In this document: positions 51,612-61,300 of the stretch, one piece after another
How positions within the stretch are numbered: the first letter of the stretch is position 1
How the letters are laid out: each line of letters opens with the position of its first letter
From: Chloroflexi bacterium 54-19
GTDB taxonomy: Bacteria; Chloroflexota; Chloroflexia; Chloroheliales; Chloroheliaceae
NCBI GenBank assembly: GCA_001898225.1
Contig: MKTJ01000044.1
Coordinates: forward strand, 1-64,000
Length of the DNA: 64,000 nt
Reading direction: 5' to 3'
Translations under genes and position numbers: made by a program
Notes under the pieces: model-generated
What the model was told of the DNA's origin: nothing
Seen by the model: the letters and a program-made list of their open reading frames with translations, nothing else
The model's database searches: none

Positions 51612-52250
51612 TTAGAGGTCAGGCTGCGGGGTCAGGCGCAGGTAAGGTTTCTCCTGGCGATAGCCTTTCGGGAACCGGCGAGCCAGTTCTTCGGGGTCTT
51701 TGATGGCCGGGGCGATAACCACTTCGTCGCCCTGCCGCCAGTTGACCGGGGTCGAAACGCTGAATTTGTCGGTCAGTTGGAGCGAGTCAATTACCCGCAG
51801 GATTTCTTTGAAATCACGCCCTGTGCTGGCGGGATAGGTGATGGTCAGGCGCAGTTTCTTGTTCGGGTCAATCACAAAGACCGTCCGGGCGGTCATGGTC
51901 GCCGAGGCATTGGGATGGATTAAATCATAGAGATAGGAAACCTTCCGGTCGGAGTCGGCCAGGATAGGATAGTTGACGCTGGTCTTCTGGGTTTCTTCGA
52001 TGTCTGGAATCCAGCCTTTATGGTTTTCGGCGGTATCCACGCTCAGGGCTATCACTTTGACGCCGCGTTTTTCGAACTCGCCCTTCAACTTAGCCACCTC
52101 GCCCAGTTCGGTGGTGCAGACCGGGGTGAAGTCCGCCGGGTGCGAAAACAGGACAACCCAGCTATCTCCCGCATATTCATAGAAATTAATTGGCCCTTCC
52201 GAGGATTCCTGAGTGAAATCAGGTACAGTGTCGCCTAGATGCAGACTCAT
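51612..52250 (-). CDS. 1-Cys peroxiredoxin (Prx6 type)
   Basis: A 212-residue peroxidase. HPADFTPVCTTELGEVAKL near 37-55 holds the single cysteine, about 45, which is the only Cys in the protein; hence a 1-Cys mechanism. ADSDRKVSYLYDLI, IDPNKKLRLTITYPASTGRD and PVNWRQGDEVVIAP are family text. It reduces peroxides in the cytoplasm. AAAGGAG lies 8 bases before ATG 52250; the GTG at 52259 is too close. Its promoter region carries peroxide-regulator-like palindromes. Confidence 0.93.
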   Translation of the reverse strand: MSLHLGDTVPDFTQESSEGPINFYEYAGDSWVVLFSHPADFTPVCTTELGEVAKLKGEFEKRGVKVIALSVDTAENHKGWIPDIEETQKTSVNYPILADSDRKVSYLYDLIHPNASATMTARTVFVIDPNKKLRLTITYPASTGRDFKEILRVIDSLQLTDKFSVSTPVNWRQGDEVVIAPAIKDPEELARRFPKGYRQEKPYLRLTPQPDL

Positions 52251-52333
52251 TTGTAACACTCCTTTGGCTGTCGAACGGTGCGCCGGGACAGCAGGTACAA
52301 TTTTTGTAGGCTTTTGTATAAGTTGTTTATGCT

Positions 52334-52346
52334 TACAATTACTGTA
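52334..52346. promoter_or_regulatory. OhrR/MarR-type box of the peroxiredoxin gene
   Basis: TACAATTACTGTA (minus strand TACAGTAATTGTA) is a near-palindrome that resembles the OhrR operator core TACAATTAATTGTA. It covers the predicted -10. Confidence 0.45.
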
Positions 52347-52369
52347 GCATAGTTTGTTGACTTAGTCAA
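52341..52369 (-). promoter_or_regulatory. Promoter and palindrome of the peroxiredoxin gene
   Basis: On the minus strand, TTGACT (52369-52364), a 17-bp spacer and TACAGT (52346-52341). The -35 is inside a perfect 13-bp palindrome TTGACTTAGTCAA at 52357-52369, a second candidate operator. Confidence 0.5.
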
Positions 52370-52460
52370 TCTCCTAACTATACTTTAATCGGCCTATTGT
52401 TGACTTATATCATCGAAGAAATCAATAAAGGCTTAAAAAGTTTTATCTTGCAAAGAAAAG

Positions 52461-52487
52461 GCCCCTTCGAGGAAAAGTCGAAGGGGC
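52461..52487 (-). terminator. Terminator of the FGYP/NTF2 protein gene
   Basis: A perfect 10-bp stem GCCCCTTCGA / TCGAAGGGGC around GGAAAAG, with a T-run (CTTTTC) on the minus strand, about 100 bp behind the gene. Confidence 0.8.
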
Positions 52488-52588
52488 GCTGGGATGGATT
52501 TTTGGAAGGACCGGGCGCAGGTCCGAAAAGCAACCTATCCGCCCGGCCCGGTGTACCAATTCAAAAGTTACAGGTTACAGGCCGTTGC

Positions 52589-53635
52589 CTAGCTGTTCGG
52601 GCAACTGGCGGCGGCGTTATTTAGCAGGGTCTGGGTGCTGGCCCCGCTGTTATCCTGCTGGATTTTAGCCTGGGAGATACCCCAGACCGTATCCGGCTCG
52701 ATAGCCACCTTGTGGGTCAGGTAGCAGCCGTAGAAGACCTGGTGCGACCCGTCGGTCTGGGTCGAGTTGATTACTACCGGCACCCAGGCGTAACGGTTGC
52801 CCGCCGCCGCGCCCACCTGGAACGGTCCCGTCACCAGCGATACCGCCGAGGTGTTCGCGTAGCCGTTGACCCAATCGTTGTAGGCCGGGAGCGAGGTGGT
52901 CGGCGTATCCCAGTAGTTGTAAGCCTGCTCGAAGGTCTTGTTGTTAATCGACTGGTAGAACAGGTGCATGAGTTTGTCCGGCGCCGAGTATTGGATTTCA
53001 TTACCGAGCAGGCCCAGTTCGACCTCGTATTTAGTCCCGGCGTATTCGGGATGGTATTCCATCCGGGCGCGCTCAAACCACTGGACCAGGTAAACTTTCC
53101 CGGTGGCCGGGTCGGTCTCCTGCTGGGCTTCGTCAATCGGGTAGCCCAGGCGGTCCAGGCTGCCGTTTTGCTGCCAGTAGGCGTAGAAGCGGCTGTCTAC
53201 ATTGTGTTTGGTCTGCGGGAAGAAGTAGTAATTCTGTTTCGGAGTGGTCGGCTGGAACGACGGGTCATTTTGAATCCGGTTGGAAGTCAGGCGTTTGCCG
53301 AGCAGCCCCAGTTCAACCTCGTACTTGGTCCCGGCGAATTCCGGGTGCAGCTGGAAACTATTGCGCTCGAACCACTGGGTCAGGTAGACCTGGCCGTTTT
53401 CGGCGTCGGGCTGCTGGGTAGCGTCGGTAATCGGGTAACCAAACGCGGCCAGCCCGCCGTTATTGCGCCAGTAGGTCAGGAACTTGCCGCTGACGGTGTG
53501 GCCCGTTTCGGGGAAAAACTGGCTGTCGTCCGCCGCGTTGGCGGTGCGGGTAGTGGTGGGTCCAACCAGCAAAGCGCCCAGTCCCAGGGCCAGGACCGCC
53601 ACTATTAACCAGTTTAATTGTTTCTTCACATTCAC
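52589..53635 (-). CDS. Secreted protein with two FGYP repeats and an NTF2-like domain
   Basis: A 348-residue exported protein. Residues 3-36 form a Sec signal ending TANA-A. Two repeats follow, about 39-110 and 122-190: FFPETGHTVSGKFLTYWRNN with GGLAAFGYPITD and HPEFAGTKYEVELGLLG. The C-terminal 150 residues are NTF2-like (LMHLFYQSINNKTFEQAYNY). Both modules occur separately in the 33.8-kb amidase and the 36.8-kb lipoprotein. GTG 53635 follows AAAGGAGG by 8 bases; an upstream ATG at 53656 lies before that site. Function unknown, probably wall-associated. Confidence 0.8.
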   Translation of the reverse strand: MNVKKQLNWLIVAVLALGLGALLVGPTTTRTANAADDSQFFPETGHTVSGKFLTYWRNNGGLAAFGYPITDATQQPDAENGQVYLTQWFERNSFQLHPEFAGTKYEVELGLLGKRLTSNRIQNDPSFQPTTPKQNYYFFPQTKHNVDSRFYAYWQQNGSLDRLGYPIDEAQQETDPATGKVYLVQWFERARMEYHPEYAGTKYEVELGLLGNEIQYSAPDKLMHLFYQSINNKTFEQAYNYWDTPTTSLPAYNDWVNGYANTSAVSLVTGPFQVGAAAGNRYAWVPVVINSTQTDGSHQVFYGCYLTHKVAIEPDTVWGISQAKIQQDNSGASTQTLLNNAAASCPNS

Positions 53636-53932
53636 TTGATATGCCTCCTTTAGCATTCGTTTACCATCCTCATACTCTTTATAATGCGACGTTGCAGGGC
53701 TTAGTTATGGGCTAAATTTAAATTGCGCCAACCTTTAGATTTCTTTAATCTTTTAGCCCCTGTCCTGGCCGGGGATACTACTTGCGCTACCGGGATACCG
53801 TTTCTTCGTGTAAAAATGACCCCGCATTATCCGGGCCAGCCCGCGCCAGGCGCGTCTCCGGGCCGCTTTGCCCGGCCCATGTCCTATAGTAGCGCAGAAC
53901 GGACCAATTTAATATACTCATAAGTATTACTC

Positions 53933-53961
53933 TTGACAGCATTTTATTTCTTTGCTATATT
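53933..53961 (+). promoter_or_regulatory. Strong promoter of the TetR-SRPBCC pair
   Basis: TTGACA at 53933-53938, a 17-bp spacer and TATATT at 53956-53961: the best sigma-70 match in the window. Confidence 0.8.
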
Positions 53962-53962
53962 T

Positions 53963-53986
53963 ATGAATGAATAACGATTCATTCAT
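53963..53986. promoter_or_regulatory. TetR operator over the transcription start
   Basis: ATGAATGA (53963-53970) and TCATTCAT (53979-53986), a perfect 8-bp inverted repeat with an 8-bp spacer, directly behind the -10 box and ahead of the TetR start at 54000. Autorepression is the clear inference. Confidence 0.75.
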
Positions 53987-53999
53987 CCGAAAGGAAAGC

Positions 54000-54596
54000 A
54001 TGCCGCGTACCGAGGAAGCGAACCAGCAAATCCGGGAGGAGCGCTACCAGCAAATCCTGATGGCGGCCCTGAAAATCTTTGCCCACAAGGGTCTGACCGA
54101 TACCCGCATCGCCGATATAGCGGCGGCTACCGGGATGAGCCAGGGCTTAATCTATCGCTATTTCGCCAGCAAGGAGGAGGTCTTTGCCACCCTGGTAGGG
54201 GGCGTCCTCCAACTGACCCTGGATATGGCCCGGCAAGCAGCCGCCCTGCCCGGTGGGGCCCTGGAAAAGATGCGCTGGTTGACCACGCAGTTATTGCCCT
54301 ACCAGTACGAACAGCCGGAAGGCGTGCTCTTACTGATTCACGCAATGGTCAACGAGGCGGTACCCTCGAACATCCGGCAGGCTTCCATAGAGTATTCGGC
54401 GGAAATCCAGGGCGTTATCCAGGGGATAATAGCCCAGGGTCAGGCCGAAGGGGTTTTCCGGCAGGATAGCCCGGTCCGGCTGACCGTATTGTACCTGGCG
54501 ACCTTCCAGGGGCTGGCGACCGCCAGGGGGTTTATCGCGCAGACCCCCGAAAGTTTGCCCGATGTCGAGGCTTTACTCCAATTTTTACGACCTTAA
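54000..54596 (+). CDS. TetR/AcrR-family transcriptional regulator
   Basis: A 198-residue regulator with HTH at about 10-58 (RYQQILMAALKIFAHKGLTD, TRIADIAAATGMSQGLIYRYFASKEEVFATL). The C-terminal domain is helical. ATG 54000 follows GAAAGGAAAGC; an in-frame ATG at 53967 would lie inside the operator and is rejected. It is followed by the SRPBCC gene after 40 bp, which it probably co-controls. Confidence 0.92.
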   Translation: MPRTEEANQQIREERYQQILMAALKIFAHKGLTDTRIADIAAATGMSQGLIYRYFASKEEVFATLVGGVLQLTLDMARQAAALPGGALEKMRWLTTQLLPYQYEQPEGVLLLIHAMVNEAVPSNIRQASIEYSAEIQGVIQGIIAQGQAEGVFRQDSPVRLTVLYLATFQGLATARGFIAQTPESLPDVEALLQFLRP

Positions 54597-54636
54597 ATTA
54601 AAAACAAAAAACGATTTATTCAAAGGGAGAATTTCA

Positions 54637-55122
54637 ATGAGCGATATTGTGATTAAGGTAGCCGCCGATATAGACGCCCCGCCCGCCGAGGTTTACGCCC
54701 TGCTATCGGACTACAAAACCGGGCACCCTACCATCGTGCCGGAGCAGTATTTCAAGGATTTAGTCGTGGAAAAAGGCGGGCAGGGGGCCGGGACCGTTAT
54801 CCGGTTCACGACCATGGTCATGGGCAAAGAATATCACTATCACCAGGTTGTTAGCGAGCCGGAGCCGGGCCGGATTTTGCAAGAGAATGACCTCGACCGG
54901 GATTTGATGACCAATTTCACCCTCGACCCCATCAACAATGGGCTGCAAACTCACCTGACGATTACGACCAGAATGGGCGTCAGCAAGGGTATCAAGGGTT
55001 TCTTTGAAAAGCTGATGATCCCGATGGCCCTGCGTCCAATCTATAAAAAAGAGTTGCAGCAGATTGCCGGGCGTCTCAAGGCTCTCCAGGGCAGCGAGAA
55101 TCTCGCTCGCCCCACCTACTAA
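54637..55122 (+). CDS. SRPBCC-family protein (polyketide cyclase/START-like)
   Basis: A 161-residue protein starting IVIKVAADIDAPPAEVYALLSDYKTG, the usual opening of SRPBCC fold proteins with a deep hydrophobic pocket; HYHQVVSEPEPGRILQENDL follows. Function ranges from lipid binding to cyclisation; here it is likely a ligand-binding protein under the TetR. AAAGGGAGA lies before ATG 54637. Confidence 0.85.
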   Translation: MSDIVIKVAADIDAPPAEVYALLSDYKTGHPTIVPEQYFKDLVVEKGGQGAGTVIRFTTMVMGKEYHYHQVVSEPEPGRILQENDLDRDLMTNFTLDPINNGLQTHLTITTRMGVSKGIKGFFEKLMIPMALRPIYKKELQQIAGRLKALQGSENLARPTY

Positions 55123-55429
55123 ACCAGGGCAAATGCAAAGCCCGAAAATTCTGTCATGTTGATACGATGGTGATACTGTCCAACGGACCGGAGATTCCGT
55201 GCGTAGCACGGAATGACAAGATGGAAGGCCGTGCTTTTCACCAACGACGATTTTCCGAATCCCGTTCAACGTTGTTTCGTGCCCTTGGGCAAACGTTCAA
55301 CGACTTTGCTACCTACTAAACACTAAAAACTGAACACTAAACACTTTTCTACTTTGAAGTTTTGGGGGAGGCCAGGTTATAATAAAGGTCACAGACCTAC
55401 AGCCCCCACAACTTGAAATAGGAGCGTTT
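55123..55429. repeat. Repeat-filled gap
   Basis: No gene. The gap carries GTCCAACGGACC at 55178, the hairpin ATTCCGTGC-GTA-GCACGGAAT at 55194-55214 followed by GACA, and CGTTCAACG motifs near 55264 and 55291. Confidence 0.65.
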
Positions 55430-56497
55430 ATGAGTGAGGTAAACATCTTACCGGGAATTACCCAGCGCGTGGTAGTGACGGGCCGCCTGGAAATGGCGGG
55501 CCTGGAAGCCGGTCCGGCCAGCGGTGTGCCGGTAGTGCTGGTCCACGGCAATATCAGCAGCAGCCTCTTTTTTCAGGACTTAATCCTGGCCCTGGCCGAA
55601 AAAGGTTTTCACGTCCTTGCGCCCGATATGCGCGGTTACGGCGATACCCAGACCCTGCCGGTAGACGCTACCAGGGGGGTCGGCGACTTCGCGGACGACC
55701 TTGCCAGTTTCGTCCAGGCCCTCGATTTACCGCCTTTCCACCTGCTCGGCTGGTCGCTGGGCGGCAATATCGTCATGCAGTATACCCAGGAATACCCCGA
55801 AACGGTCCGCTCGTTGTCCTTACAGTCTCCCGGTTCGCCTTTCGGTTTTGGCGGCAGCAAAGGGGCGGACGGGGAGTTGTGCTATAGCGATGGGGCCGGG
55901 TGCGGCGGCGGCGGGGTTAATCCCGACTTCCGCCAGCGCATCAAGGATGGCGACCGCAGCGCCGACTCGCCGAACTCGCCCCGCAATATCATGAACACGT
56001 TCTACTTCAAGCCGCCTTTCAAGGTTTCGCCCGAAATGGAAGAAGTCTATGTGACGGCGATGCTCCTGACCAAAGAGGGCGACCAGAACTGGCCCGGCGA
56101 TTTCAAACCTTCGGAGAACTGGCCGAACGTCGCGCCCGGTACCACCGGGGTCAATAACACCCTCGCCCCGACCTATCTCAACCAGGTTTCTTTCGCGGAG
56201 ATAAACCCCAAACCGGACGTGCTGTGGTACCGGGGCGATAGCGACCAGATTGTCTCGGATACCTCTTTCTTCGATTTCGGCTACCTGGGACAGCTAGGTT
56301 TCGTACCGGGCTGGCCGGGCGCGGAGGTCTTCCCGCCCCAGCCGATGATTGCCCAGATTCGCGGGGTGCTGGACAAGTACCAGGCTAACGGTGGCAAATA
56401 TCAAGAGGTGGTGCTGCCGGAGTGCGGTCACGCCCCGCACCTGGAAAAAGCCGCCGATGTGACGAAGATGCTGGTCGAGTTCTTCAACGCTCACTAA
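55430..56497 (+). CDS. Alpha/beta hydrolase
   Basis: A 355-residue hydrolase with VPVVLVHGNISSSLFFQDLI near 26-45, APDMRGYGDTQTL, LLGWSLGGNIVMQYTQEYPE with the nucleophile Ser near 107, WYRGDSDQIVSD with the acid and ECGHAPHLEK with the His. An internal insertion of about 90 residues (near 145-235), Gly-rich at the start, makes it longer than the average family member. AGGAGCG precedes the ATG. Substrate unknown. Confidence 0.88.
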   Translation: MSEVNILPGITQRVVVTGRLEMAGLEAGPASGVPVVLVHGNISSSLFFQDLILALAEKGFHVLAPDMRGYGDTQTLPVDATRGVGDFADDLASFVQALDLPPFHLLGWSLGGNIVMQYTQEYPETVRSLSLQSPGSPFGFGGSKGADGELCYSDGAGCGGGGVNPDFRQRIKDGDRSADSPNSPRNIMNTFYFKPPFKVSPEMEEVYVTAMLLTKEGDQNWPGDFKPSENWPNVAPGTTGVNNTLAPTYLNQVSFAEINPKPDVLWYRGDSDQIVSDTSFFDFGYLGQLGFVPGWPGAEVFPPQPMIAQIRGVLDKYQANGGKYQEVVLPECGHAPHLEKAADVTKMLVEFFNAH

Positions 56498-56854
56498 GTA
56501 CTCTTTAAGATAAGCCTTTAAGTCTTGTCATTCCGTGGCTCTGCCACGGAATCTCCGGTCCGTTGGACAATATCACTAACGCGATTATTGTCATTTCGAG
56601 GAATATCGCGCGTTGCGTACCATAAAGCCCAAGTCTAGACCACATCTCAGGCTGAATCAGGTTTCGACCTGGCGTACTTCAGACCTGGCAAAGTTCTCGA
56701 CGGTGACATTGCCCAACGGAAACCCTACGGGCTAGATTCTGGGACCCGCACAAAGTGACGAAAAAGGGCTCGTTGATGCAGCGGGTCCCAGAATGACAAG
56801 TACTCTACCCCCTGGCAACTGGCTACTGACCTCTAACCTCTGACTACTGCCCCC
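56498..56854. repeat. Hairpin elements and heptamers between convergent genes
   Basis: No gene. Hairpin ATTCCGTGGC-TCT-GCCACGGAAT at 56530-56552, then CCGGTCCGTTGGAC near 56555, a 14-bp perfect inverted repeat ATTCTGGGACCCGC (56736-56749) / GCGGGTCCCAGAAT (56780-56793) followed by GACA, and reversed heptamers at about 56818-56852. Confidence 0.7.
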
Positions 56855-58003
56855 TTACCACTCCGTGACCGAGTTGTCGGCGTTGCGCCAGACCGGGTTG
56901 CGCCAGTTGTGGCCGATTTTGCTCATTTCGCGGACCTTCTCCTCGTTTATCTCGATACCGAGGCCGGGAGCGGCCAGGCGGTTGACATATCCCTGGTTGT
57001 AGGCGAAGACCGCCGGGTCGGCCAGGTAGTCAAGCAGGTCGGAGCCCTGGTTGTAATGAATACCGAGGCTTTGCTCCTGCAAGGTGGCGTTGGGCGTGCA
57101 GAAGTCGATTTGCAGGGAGGCGGCCAGGGTAATCGGGCCGAGCGGGCAGTGGGGCGCTACCGCCACGTCAAAGGCCTCGGCCATCGCGGCGATTTTGCGG
57201 AGTTCCCAGATGCCCCCGGTGTGGCTGATGTCGGGTTGGATTATATCCACCCCGCCCGCCATCAATATCGGCTTGAAACCCCAGCGGGTGTAGACCCGTT
57301 CGCCGGTCGCGATTGGAACGGTAAAGTGGCGGGCCAGTTCGGCAAAGACCTCGGCGTTATCGGCCAGGACCGGCTCCTCGATAAAGGCCAGTTTGTAGGG
57401 CTCAAGCTCTTTCGCCAGCACCTTCGCCATCGGTTTATGGACTCGCCCGTGGAAGTCGATAGCAAAGTCGATTTCGGGGCCAATCGTTTCGCGGATGGCC
57501 CCAATCATTTCGCCTATCTGCGCGATTTTGGCGTTGGTATCAATCCATTCCAGGGGGCCGGGGCAGCCCATTTTGAGGGTCTGGTAGCCCGCCGCGACCT
57601 GCTTTTTGGCCGACTCCACTACCGCCGGGATGGTGTCGCCGCCGATGTGGGCGTAAACCTTGACTTTCTCGCGGACGTGCCCGCCCAGGAGCGAATAGAT
57701 AGGCAGGTTAAGTTCCTTGCCGCGAATATCCCAGAGGGCTTGCTCGATACCGGAGAGGGCGCTGGTCAGGACCGGCCCGCCCCGGTAGAACCCGCCTCGA
57801 TAGAGGACCTGCCACAAATCTTCAATCAGGGAAGCATCTTTGCCGATTAGGTATTCGCCCATTTCTTCGACAGCGGCCCGGACCGTATCGGCGCGGCCCT
57901 CGACAATCGGTTCGCCCCAGCCCGCCACGCCTTCCTCGGTAGTAATTTTTAGAAAAAGCCAGCGGGGCGGCACTTTGAACAATTCCAGTGTACGTATCTT
58001 CAT
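56855..58003 (-). CDS. dgoD: Galactonate dehydratase-like enolase-superfamily enzyme
   Basis: A 382-residue mandelate racemase/muconate lactonizing family protein, the same length as E. coli DgoD. MKIRTLELFKVPPRWLFLKI opens the cap domain; GGFYRGGPVLTSALSGIEQALWDI and EVKVYAHIGGD-like text follow. Metal ligands are in IDFAIDFHGR (Asp), FIEEPV (Glu) and IATGERVYTRWGF (Glu), and the HCPLGPI segment contains the catalytic His. It would turn D-galactonate into 2-keto-3-deoxygalactonate, but related acid sugars are possible. ATG 58003 follows AAGGAAG; the open frame extends to 58090 without a site. Confidence 0.88.
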   Translation of the reverse strand: MKIRTLELFKVPPRWLFLKITTEEGVAGWGEPIVEGRADTVRAAVEEMGEYLIGKDASLIEDLWQVLYRGGFYRGGPVLTSALSGIEQALWDIRGKELNLPIYSLLGGHVREKVKVYAHIGGDTIPAVVESAKKQVAAGYQTLKMGCPGPLEWIDTNAKIAQIGEMIGAIRETIGPEIDFAIDFHGRVHKPMAKVLAKELEPYKLAFIEEPVLADNAEVFAELARHFTVPIATGERVYTRWGFKPILMAGGVDIIQPDISHTGGIWELRKIAAMAEAFDVAVAPHCPLGPITLAASLQIDFCTPNATLQEQSLGIHYNQGSDLLDYLADPAVFAYNQGYVNRLAAPGLGIEINEEKVREMSKIGHNWRNPVWRNADNSVTEW

Positions 58004-58341
58004 TGATTCTGATTCTTCCTTATTCTTGCCAGATTTTTGCCAGAAATTTCCGGGGCCGTAACAAACATTTACGACCTTGATGTTGTCCAACGGACCGGGG
58101 ATTCTGGGGCGAAGCCCCAGAATGACAAAATGGTATGACTTTATTTATAGAGCAGAAAGTCCCAACCGGCCTGCCCGCCATTATACGGCAGGTTATATAA
58201 GATAAGAAATTAAGTTGTCATCTTAATGCCATTTTGGGCTGGTATGATGGCGGAAGGCGGTTAAAATTCATTGACAAATTACACAAAAGTATTAGACTGG
58301 TTTGTGTAATTCTTAACGCAATTAGAAGGATGAGAGCGGTT
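58004..58341. other. Divergent intergenic region
   Basis: Hairpin ATTCTGGGGC-GAA-GCCCCAGAAT at 58101-58123, flanked by GTCCAACGGACC near 58085 and GACA. An A/T-rich stretch near 58185-58330 probably holds the regulator promoter. Confidence 0.55.
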
Positions 58342-61300
58342 ATGGCGCGTAATACTCCCAGGATAGATGGCACCCGACTACTGGTAGAGCCGCGTCCTAT
58401 CGAAATCAATTCCCCGGCCTGGTTCGACTGGCTGGAAACAAACTCATCTTTTATTTTCGAGAGCGAAGATAAAGCCCTCGGCCTTTCGGCCCGCCGGGAG
58501 CAGCGCAGCGGAAGCTGGTACTGGTACGCTTACCGGCGCAAAAACGGCAAACTGCGCAGCGCCTACCTGGGCCGCTCCGAGGAAATAGACCTCGCCCACC
58601 TGTGGGATGTGGCCCTCACCCTGGATAAATCGCTCAACGGCGCAGCGGGCGGCGGTACTGTCTCCGCCTTCAATAAGCCCGCCCTGCTGCCGCCCCCCGA
58701 AATCGTCCCGGCCTCTCCCCTCCTGGTCACCAAGTTGTTTGTTCCCCGGCCCCGGCCCGACCTGGTGGTCCGCCCGCGTCTTCTAAACTGGCTGCACCAG
58801 AATTCCGGCCGCAGGCTTCTGCTCGTTTCCGCCTCCGCCGGGTTTGGCAAGACCTCTATCCTGGCCCAGTGGCTCGCCGACTGGCAGGGTGCGCTGCCCG
58901 ACCGGAAGGTCGCCTGGCTTTCGCTGGACGAGCGCGACAGCGACCCGACCCGCTTCCTGACCTATTTAATCGCGGCCCTTCAAACCGTCCAGCCGGGCCT
59001 GGGCGAGAAAAGCCGAGTCCTGCTGCAAAGCCTGAAGGTGCCTTCTTTCGAGGCGGTCCTGGGGGAACTGGTCAACGAGTTGAGCCGCCTCCCGGCCAGC
59101 GACCTCATGGTGGTGCTGGACGACTATCACCTCGTGACCGATGAAGCGGTCCACGAAGCGCTGGCTTTCCTGCTCGATTATGCCCCGGCCTATCTGCACC
59201 TCGTGATAACCAGCCGGGCCGACCCGCCTTTGCCGCTCGGACGGCTGCGGGCCAGGGGCCAGTTGGCCGAACTGCGGACGGCTGATTTGCGCTTTACCCT
59301 GGACGAGGCCACCGAGTTACTCAAAAGCGCCCTGGGTTTGAGTCTGACCCCGGCGGAAATCGGCGCTCTCGAAGAAAGCACCGAGGGCTGGGCCGCGGGG
59401 CTCCAACTGGCTATTCTCTCCATGCAGGGGCGGCCCGATAGCGAGGATTTTCTAAAAGGCTTTGACGGTAAGCACCGTTTTGTCCTCGAATACCTGGCCG
59501 AAGAAGTCTTGCGGCGGCAACCGGCAGAAGTCCAGTCTTTCCTGGTCCAGTCCTCTATTCTCGACCGCCTGTGCGGCTCCCTCTGCGACGCCATCACCGG
59601 GCGGGACGATGGCGCGGCCACGCTCGAAAGGTTGGAACAGGCCAACCTTTTCCTGGTACCGCTCGACCGGGAGCGGCGCTGGTTCCGCTACCACCATCTT
59701 TTTGCCGATTTTCTAAAACAGCGCCAGCCCTCCGATGTCGCCGCCTGGCACCACCGGGCCAGCCAGTGGTTCGAGCGGCAGGGCCAGATTGAGGAAGCTA
59801 TCGACCACGCCCTCGCCGCCGCCGATAACGAACGGGCCGCGTTCCTGGTGGATGGGGTGGCCCGCCATACCCTGATGCAGGGCGAATTACATATCCTGCG
59901 GGGCTGGCTGCAAAAGTTGAACCGGGAGGTGCTAATTACCCGGCCTCGCCTCTATATCTACCGGGCCTGGACCCTGGCGATAAACGGGCGGGTGGTCGAA
60001 GCCGAGCAGGACCTGGTCGAGGCCGAAAAAGCCCTCAAGGCCGGGGATAGCCGGGTCACTGAGATTGCGGCCATCCGGGCTATAATCGCGGCTTACCAGG
60101 GAAACCTGACCCGGGTGGAGGGTTTCTCCCGGCAGGCCCTGGAAAACCAGGCCGGGGACGATCCTTTTATCCAGAGCATCGTGACCTGGAGTGGGGCTTT
60201 CCCTCACCTGTTGACCGGGGAGGTCGAGTCGAGCATCCAGGCTTTTAAGGAAGCCGAACGGGTCGCCCGCCAGTCGGGGAACTTGCTGGTCGGCATGAGT
60301 TCGCTTTGCCAGCTTGCCGAGTTGCAGATGATAAAAGGAAATCTCAAGGAAGCCGCCCGTATCTACGAAGACGCGGTCCAGTTGTCGCAGCAGGATAATC
60401 CGCGCGAACCGCTGGCTTCGGCGGGGATGGCCTACCTGGGCCTGGGCGAGGTTTACCGGGAATGGGGCCAGTTGGACCGCGCCACCGCTTATCTCTACCA
60501 GGGTATCGAACTCAGCCTTCGCTGGGGTGAGCTTACCGCCATGGACGGCTATCTTTCGCTGGCAAAAATTAGCGGGAGTCACCACAAGCCCCAGGAAGCC
60601 CAGGCGTTTCTCCAAAAAGTGGAGGATTTGACCTCGAAGATGAACAGCCTGCTGGTCGTGGAGTATATAAAAAGCCTGCGGGCCCGCTTCTGGCTGCGTT
60701 ATGGTCCGCTCGAAGCGGCCATCGAATGGAGCAAGCAGACTACCCTCGACCCGACTGCCTTTTACTTTTACAACTGGCTAATTTATACCAATGTTATCCG
60801 GCTGCGGATAATCCAGAAAGATTTTGCCGGGGCCGCGCAGTTGCTGGGGGAATTGGCCGGTTTAGTCGAGAAGTATGGCGGCACCAGGAACCTGATTGAG
60901 CATTTGATGCTGGAAGCCCTCCTGTTCCAGGCCCAGCATAAAAACCGGGAAGCTCTCGCCAGGCTGCGGGAAGCTTTGCTGCTGGCCGAGCCGGAAGGCT
61001 ATATCAGCCTTTTCGCCGACGAGGGTCCGGCCCTGGTCGCCCTGCTCAAGAATTTTCAGACCTCCACGCCGGGCCGCCAGTCTGCCAGCCTCCAGAACTA
61101 TGTAACGAATATATTGCAGTATGTGGCGGAGGTCTCCGCCGAGACGCAAGCGCCCCAGGTCCGTGATACTCTCTCGCTCCCGGCCCCCACCCCCGCCCGG
61201 GTGTCGAACCTTTTGAGCGAAGGGGAACAGCGGGTCTTGCGACTGCTGGCGGCGGGTCTTTCCAACGCCGCTATCGCCCGCGAACTGGTCCTCGAAGTCA

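Noticed and set aside
53967..53999. Alternative TetR start
   Set aside because: The ATG lies inside the palindromic operator and lacks a ribosome-binding site.
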